Assembly (NCBI GenBank): GCA_021397845.1
Contig: CM038052.1
Coordinates: forward strand, 169,748,182-169,812,181
Source of the DNA: Areca catechu
Lineage: Eukaryota; Streptophyta; Magnoliopsida; Arecales; Arecaceae
Direction of reading: 5' to 3'
Length of the DNA: 64,000 nt
The stretch's first letter is position 1, and each line of letters starts with the position of its first letter. Below, piece by piece: positions 58,221-64,000 of this stretch. Position numbers and translations under genes: made by a program. The notes under the pieces are model-generated. The model was not told the origin of the DNA, made no database searches, and was given only the letters and a program-made list of their open reading frames with translations.

Positions 58221-59936
58221 TGATGCAGAACAAATAAGATGATGCGATGCGGAAGTAAATTAAGACTATTTTTTTTTTTTTTTTTTATGTTTTGTTAGAA
58301 GTTGGTTTGACTCAAAAACAAGGCTAACTAATATTGAAAGAAAATATGCACTGAAAGAAAGCACAATCCAAAAGAGTAGATTATCAGAGTAATAAAGAAG
58401 TAGGATCGCTGGGGATTGAGAAACCCCAGACCTAGGGTTTACTCCTCTTTCAAGAAACAGACGAAGAGAGAAGAGAAGGTTTTATACCTGACTGTGATAT
58501 CTCTCTTTGCTTCAATTGAAGGTCACTCTCGAGCAGATTGTAGGATCCTTGGAGACGGGGTATCTACGCAATGGATCCTCGAATTGTAGTCCTATGGCAA
58601 GGTTGGCCTTCTTCTCGTACTCTGGATCTAGAAAGGATGAAGAACAAGATAAGGATGTAAGAAACTCAAGGAAGAGACCTTTAGATGGGATAGCTCCGGA
58701 TTGCTCGAACTTTGAAGATGAGGGAAGAGTATGGAGGTGGCGGTGGAAGATGGAGTGGATTTAGGGTTTGGCTAGTAGGGCGGTGGCTTGCAGATGAAAA
58801 GGACCTAGGGCTTGATATAGTGGGCGGTGGCTTGGAGAAGGAGATGGAGGCCTTGAATGAAGTGGGAATAGGGTTTAGGAATTTGGGTGTTGGCGGCTAG
58901 GATGATGAAAGGAAATTAGGGTTGGCGGCCAGGGATGAAAGCGGGGCAGGATTTTGGTAACTTTGGAGATCTCTCACCTCCTCAAGGCTCCAATGGAACC
59001 CGGATTTACTCCCTCACGGAGCTCAACACTCAAAGAAGTGCGGAAGAAGAGAACACAAGGTTGCTCAACACAAGAAAAGATTTTATTTTTCATCCTTCAT
59101 TGAAATCAAAAGATTACATAAGAGTCCAATATATAGACCTTGCAAGAGAAACAAAATTACACTACTTCCCATGTGGGACTAAACATTCATCCTAAGCATG
59201 AAAAACCTTCCCTTGACCGACCAGGCTTCTTTCCTTGGAGTGGGCGGCCTCAAATGCAAGGTGATGGCTTCATATGGCAGGTATGTGGGGCACCTCCTAG
59301 TTCTTCTCCTTAAGTCATGGGTTTTCCTTCCATGACTTGCTCTTTCTTGGAAGAAAATACTCATCTCCTAGTCTTTCTCCTTAAGTCATGGGTTTTCCTT
59401 CCATGACTTACTCTTTCTTGGAAGAAAATACTCATCTCCTAGTCTTTCTCCCCATGACTAGGCTCCTTCCATTCATAGCCAGGTACTTTAGGCAGGTGTG
59501 GGCGCCTACCTTGAAGTCCTCTCCAAGAAAATCCCCTGCTCCTTTAGCTTGGTTACTTTTGGCAGCTTGTGGGCGCCTTCCTTGACTTCTCCTAAGAAAA
59601 TTTTCTTGCTCTCTTGGGCGTGGGGACCAGGGACACTAGGATGAAATGTGGCGCCAACTGGTCCTGGGAGTGTGGCTGGGAGTGTGGCGTCCACTTGCAT
59701 TTGGCCTTGGAAGAAAAATGACACCCTAGGGAATGGCGCCAACCAGGACTTGACTTGGACTTAGACTGAGTCAACATGACTCAACAAAATGAAATGCATA
59801 CTCAAAGAAATAAAATAATCTGGTTGACCATGTCAACCCTTATTACAAACCCTAATCTTCGGGCAAGGTCATTCAGAGATCCAGATGGAACCCTGAAGTC
59901 TTCTTCTGATTCTGGTGCCCGCACCAATTTGATGCA
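58221..59936. mobile_element. 1.7-kb insertion, unclassified (LTR-like ends)
   Basis: Begins TGATGCAGAAC and ends TTTGATGCA, giving TG...CA ends. Non-coding; contains a T-run (58269-58287) and a 71-bp tandem duplication (59291-59460). Read on the minus strand, the right end is TGCATCAAATTGGTGCGGG, which looks like an LTR end followed by a primer-like site, but no internal coding region follows. The open frames inside (for example 58507-59195) show no family. Confidence 0.55.
59291..59460. repeat. 71-bp tandem duplication
   Basis: Two full copies and a partial third of a unit starting CATCTCCTAGTCTTTCTC (first copy CACCTCCTAG...), lying inside the 1.7-kb insertion. Confidence 0.85.
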
Positions 59937-60039
59937 GGGGTGAAAACCAGTGATCTAAAAGGAGGACCCAATGGGGGAGAACAAGGTAAGCACAAAAAAG
60001 GCAGAGAATGGGAGATTAGTGGAGAAAAGGCACGAAGAC
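59937..60039. repeat. 105-bp direct repeat, right copy
   Basis: Counterpart of 58116-58220; the host gypsy sequence continues after it at CTTCCAAAGGGCTCCC. Confidence 0.92.
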
Positions 60040-62814
60040 CTTCCAAAGGGCTCCCGGAGAGAGTCCTATCGAGCACATCCATCCCAGCTCGAGCCTCGCT
60101 CCTTTCCTACCACCCCTACTCTATTTTTGGCTAAATATTTTCCTCCAAGCATGGGGACGGAACAGGGATCCTCCTTGGAGGATCTGTTCCTCTTTACTGT
60201 CCACTGACTTGATCGTCATAGTTCCCCTGCCGAAATCCCGGCTCGGGTCTCTAACTTTGTCTTATAGGACAGGAGGCCGTTGAATTTTGAAAAGATGGGG
60301 CTGATATCTGGTGCCACATTAGAGCTGTAGGCCATAATGGTGAGGATGGTAATAGATTGGCATGCCAGGAAGGGGGCTGGACGGGAAGCCTCCGAAGAAG
60401 TCGATCCCAAAAGAAGCACCTGGGATGCGAAGGCCTGAATCATCCACGAGCTTTCGACCGGGATCGAAGCCAAACAGCGATCCCATCTCAGAGGAAACTT
60501 TCACTCCTCTCCTCGCTCCGAGATCAAAAATCTTGATGGAGATTGAGGGCGAGTGTTACCTACGCTGACCTCCCCCACTGAGGTCGTCGAACGGCTATGA
60601 CAAGACGAAGTATTGCCATTTCCACCATGATCATGGCCACGATACTAAGGACTATCGCAACCTCAAAAGGGAGATCGAGGACCTGATAATGAGGGGGTAC
60701 CTCAGAAAGCTCATGAGGGGCGAGGTTCCGGTGGAGAATCAGTCACTTGCAGCTCTTCCCCCCATCCCTGCAGCCGATAACCGGCCCACCGAGAAGCCTA
60801 TGGGTATGATATGTTAGGAGATAGAGCACACCCATAAGAGATCCCGGGAGGGGGAGAGTCTAGAGAATATACTTTCCTTTATGAAGGAGAAGGAAAGTGA
60901 GGAAGAAAATGTAAATAATGATGCTGTCATGGTCGAAATGACCATTGCCAAGCATCCTGTAAAACGGATTATGATCAATAGTGGGAGCTCAACTGATGTC
61001 CTTTTCTATGATGCATTCTCTCGGATGAACTTATCTACTGATCGACTGAGACCGGTGCACACCCCTCTTGTGGGTTTTACCAGAGATTCTGTGGGAGTTG
61101 AGGGAGAGATCACTCTCCCCGTCATGGCTGGATCGACACCCCAATAGATTATGGTCATGATGACCTTCATTGTCGTTAAGCTCCCATCACCTTACAATGT
61201 AATTCTTGGCCACCTCGGGCTCAACTTGCTTGATGTGGTCATATCCACCAAATGGTTGTTAATGCAGTTCCGATCCCCTACGGCATGGAAGAGATGAGGG
61301 GGCACGTCAGCCAATCCAACATTGCCTTCAGGCCGTCCCTGGGACCCAAAGTATTGAGGACAATCCTAACATCGACGACCTTGACCAAAGGGCATAGGAT
61401 CCTAGGGGTGGCCCCGTTGAGCGCCTTTTGACATACCCCCTAGGTGCGGACCCATTGAAGATGATACAGATAGGAGCCCAGCTACCAGAAAAGGAATGGG
61501 CTTGCTTGCTAGATTTCCTCTGAGCGAATGCAAACGTATTCGCTTGGACCATGGCTAATATGCCGGGGATTCCCCTCGACATCATCACCCACAAGCTAAA
61601 TATTGACTCGAAGTGCCGCCCAGTTCTGCAGAAGAAGAGAAGCTTTGCCTCAGAAAGACATAAGGCGATCAATGATGAAGTGGAGAAGCTCCTCACGACC
61701 GGATTCGTTCATGAAGTACAGTACCCCAACTGGCTGGTGAACGTGGTCATGGTCAAGAAGAGCAATGGAAAGAGAGGATCTGTATGGACTACACTAACCT
61801 CAACTGTGCTTGCCCGAAGGATAACTTCCCACTTTCGAAGATTGACCAACTTGTGGATGCCACCTCGGGCACCGCTTACTCTCCTTCATGGATACGTTCT
61901 CAGGATACAACCAGATCTGAATGCATTTAGAGGATGAGAAGCACATTGCCTTTATCATGGATCGAGGGATATACTGCTATCGGATGATACCTTTTGGCCT
62001 AAGAATGCTGGCGCCACGTATCAGTGGCTAGTCAATAAGGTCTTTAAGGACCAGATTGGCCGCAACATGCAAGTTTACATGGATGATATGCTCGTCATGA
62101 GCAGGCCAACCTCAGACCACGTGGGTGACCTGGAGGAGACCTTCCGTAACCTTCGCCTGCAGTAAATAAAGTTGAACCCGGCGAAGTGCACTTTTGGCAT
62201 GGCAGCCGGGAAGTTCCTTGGCTTCATGGTCATCCAGAGAGGGATCAAGGCCAACCCAGAAAAGGTCTAAGCAATCTTGGATATGGAGCATCCCACCTCC
62301 AAGAAGCAGGTCCAGTGACTCACCAACCTATAGCGGCCCTAAGCTGTTTTATCTCGCAATATGCCGATCGCTGCCAACCCTTCTTTAAGGCACTACACAA
62401 GATGCATGACTTCACCAGGACGAAGGAGTGCCGAGAAGCTTTCGAAGAGATAAAGAGAACCTTGGCATCACCACCACTTCTCTCTCGGCCGAAAGATGGA
62501 GAAGAGCTCCTCTATACATGGCGATAACCCCGGGAGCTGTCAGCTCGATCTTGGTCCACATGGACAGGGATGGAGTCCAAAGGCCAATATACTATATAAG
62601 CAAGCTTCTCCGTAAAGCTGAGGTCAGGTACTCCCACTTTGAGAAATTAATTTTTGTGTTCATCATGCCTGCCCAACGTCTCAGGCCTTATTTCCAAGCA
62701 CACCCGATCACGGTCTTGACGGACCAACCACTGAAGACCATACTCAGTCACCCCGATACATCCAGATGCCTGGCGAAGTGGGCGCTAAAGCTCAGCAAAT
62801 TCAACATTACCTAC
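60040..62814 (+). pseudogene. Degenerate Tat-type gypsy gag-pol
   Basis: Gag end has KYCHFHHDHGHDTKDY (about 60618-60665), matching the gag motif of the Tat element at 22.6 kb. Protease is at 60881-61147, with MINSGSSTDVLFYDAF giving DSG-like NSG at the active site. RT runs from about 61620, with NVVMVKKSNGK (61740-61772), frameshifts near 61773 and 61990, and the catalytic box YMDDM at 62075-62089. RNase H follows to HPITVLTDQPL and SRCLAKWALKLSKFN (about 62700-62810), where a copia-type LTR interrupts it at 62815. Stops and frameshifts occur throughout. It is related to, but clearly diverged from, the Tat copy at 20-31 kb. Confidence 0.85.
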
Positions 62815-64000
62815 TGTTGGCTTTGGCTCCTTAGTTTTGATGATTAACAAAAGGTTGAGTATATGTTTGGACTAATATTTCATTTCAAGATAAAGTTTCA
62901 GGCCTTAGATTATTCAAAAAGAGTATCAAGAGTACAATGATGAAACCAAGCTTGCTTGATTTGGGAAAGAGCTCTTCTACCTTAAACAAGATCAAATTTC
63001 TCATATTGGACCTTCATATTAAGAAGTAATTGACAGAAGAAACAAAGGCCTAGAGAAACTCAAGCATGGCACGCACCTCTCCAGAGTTTCAGAAAATTTT
63101 AGACCAGAGGTCGACCACCAGAGGTCGACACCTTGCCAAAGGTCGACCACCAGAGATCGACTCATGAAGAAAAAAAAAGTTCAGCAAGGCCGGCACGGCA
63201 AAATTTCAGTGGCACGCTTCAAAGGTCACCACCTGAGGTCGACATCTGTCCAGAGGTCGATACCAGAGGTCGACTCATTGCCTGAGAATTCAAACTGGGC
63301 AGAACTATAGTTTTCTGGACTTTTGCCTAAGATAAACTGGAGGTCGACTCATGAGGTCGACACTTGACCCAGGGGTCGACTCATGAGGTCGACTCACGAT
63401 ATAACGGCTAGTTTTTCTGAACTTTTGATTTAATTTTTAACGGCCATAAACGGCCATATTTTTGATTCTAACGGTCTTGTGGAGTTGTTTCAGCTTGAAT
63501 GAAGTATTTAACCTCCACCTAACTTCAAAAAGGTCAAGGAGACAAAGTGAAAAAGAAAAGAGCAAATGTACAAAGCTTTCAATCAATCCTAAGCCAAAAA
63601 GAGAGAAAATCCAAGAGATTCCTTAGCCAAAAGCTTTCTATTTTTGAGGAATCCAGTTTTCAAGTCTTTGGCATTTAGTGAGGTCCAAGATTCCAAGAGG
63701 AAGACTTGAAGAGTCTCCAACAAGAGCTACATCGAATTATTTTTTGCTCAAAAAGGAGTTTGTCTTGTTTTTATTCATTGTATTCATACTCTATTTGTGC
63801 TAGCCTAGTTTCAAGGAAATTTGAAACTAGTGTGAGGTTTGTTGGTGAGCCAATTGATAAAACCAACTAGGGTTGCTTGTAAGCCCGAAGCCAAAACAAG
63901 TGTGTAAGGTTTGTTGGTGAGCCTAGGTAACAAAACCAACTTAGGTTTTGACTTGTGAGCCTTGTAAAACAAGTCGGCTGTAATCTAGAAAAGATTATAG
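62815..64000 (+). mobile_element. Copia-type LTR, cut by window edge
   Basis: Begins TGTTGGCTTTGGC inside the RNase H frame of the gypsy relic; the five bases before it (CCTAC) would be one target copy. It contains nine exact GTCGAC motifs between about 63100 and 63390, then repeated TTGGTGAGCC-like phrases near 63840-63920. It is in opposite orientation to, and same family as, the LTR at 51506-52934. The right end and any internal domain lie outside the window. Confidence 0.72.

Noticed and set aside
58507..59195. Three open frames of 62-86 codons in the 1.7-kb insert
   Set aside because: They overlap in different frames and show no domain; the insert looks non-coding.
1..64000. tRNA, rRNA or other structured RNA genes
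   Set aside because: None recognised. The only tRNA-like strings are retrotransposon primer sites.

Overview
The window is plant nuclear DNA dominated by nested transposable elements. A monocot, possibly a palm, is my best guess from the style of the repeats, but this is inference only and no host marker settles it. The one host gene I can support is at the left edge: the last exon of a NAC transcription factor of the VND type (523-1095, + strand), whose DNA-binding domain lies outside the window. Its flank out to about 5.8 kb holds microsatellites, a possible TATA box and one decayed LINE tail, but no large element.

From 5.8 kb onward almost everything is mobile DNA. (1) 5837-12080: a heavily decayed Ty1/copia element with two ~660-bp LTRs. 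(2) 12737-18572: a non-coding minus-strand LTR element with ~1.9-2.0 kb LTRs, a tRNA-iMet-type primer site, a polypurine tract and a perfect 5-bp target duplication. (3) 19275-19585: a MITE-like inverted-repeat element. (4) 20481-31154: a Ty3/gypsy element of the Tat lineage inserted in a (TA)n array. It has gag, protease, RT, two RNase H domains and integrase, then a 45-bp minisatellite, then an antisense gene with its own TATA box. (5) 31898-43482: a non-autonomous CACTA transposon carrying an 8.8-kb CACTA relative from the same family inside it, which encodes decayed TNP2 and TNPA-like genes on the minus strand. (6) 43982-56092: a 5'-truncated LINE with a ~33-bp target duplication. Its RNase H domain is split by 11.5 kb containing a gypsy LTR-gag-protease fragment fused to the right half of a second-family CACTA element, which itself carries a copia-type LTR. 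(7) 56597-62814: a 63-bp minisatellite and a degenerate Tat-type gypsy gag-pol, interrupted by a 1.7-kb insertion bracketed by a ~105-bp direct repeat. (8) 62815-64000: the start of another copia-type LTR that runs off the right edge and is related to the one inside the CACTA element.

Nothing here forms a working operon or pathway. The functional logic is that of transposons: LTR promoters, primer sites and polyproteins for copying through RNA, and TNP2/TNPA with terminal and subterminal repeats for cut-and-paste. Nearly every coding frame carries stops or frameshifts. The best preserved stretches are the TNP2 C-terminal exons near 47.2-48.7 kb and the integrase of the Tat element. All similarities were judged by eye; no alignment or database search was run.
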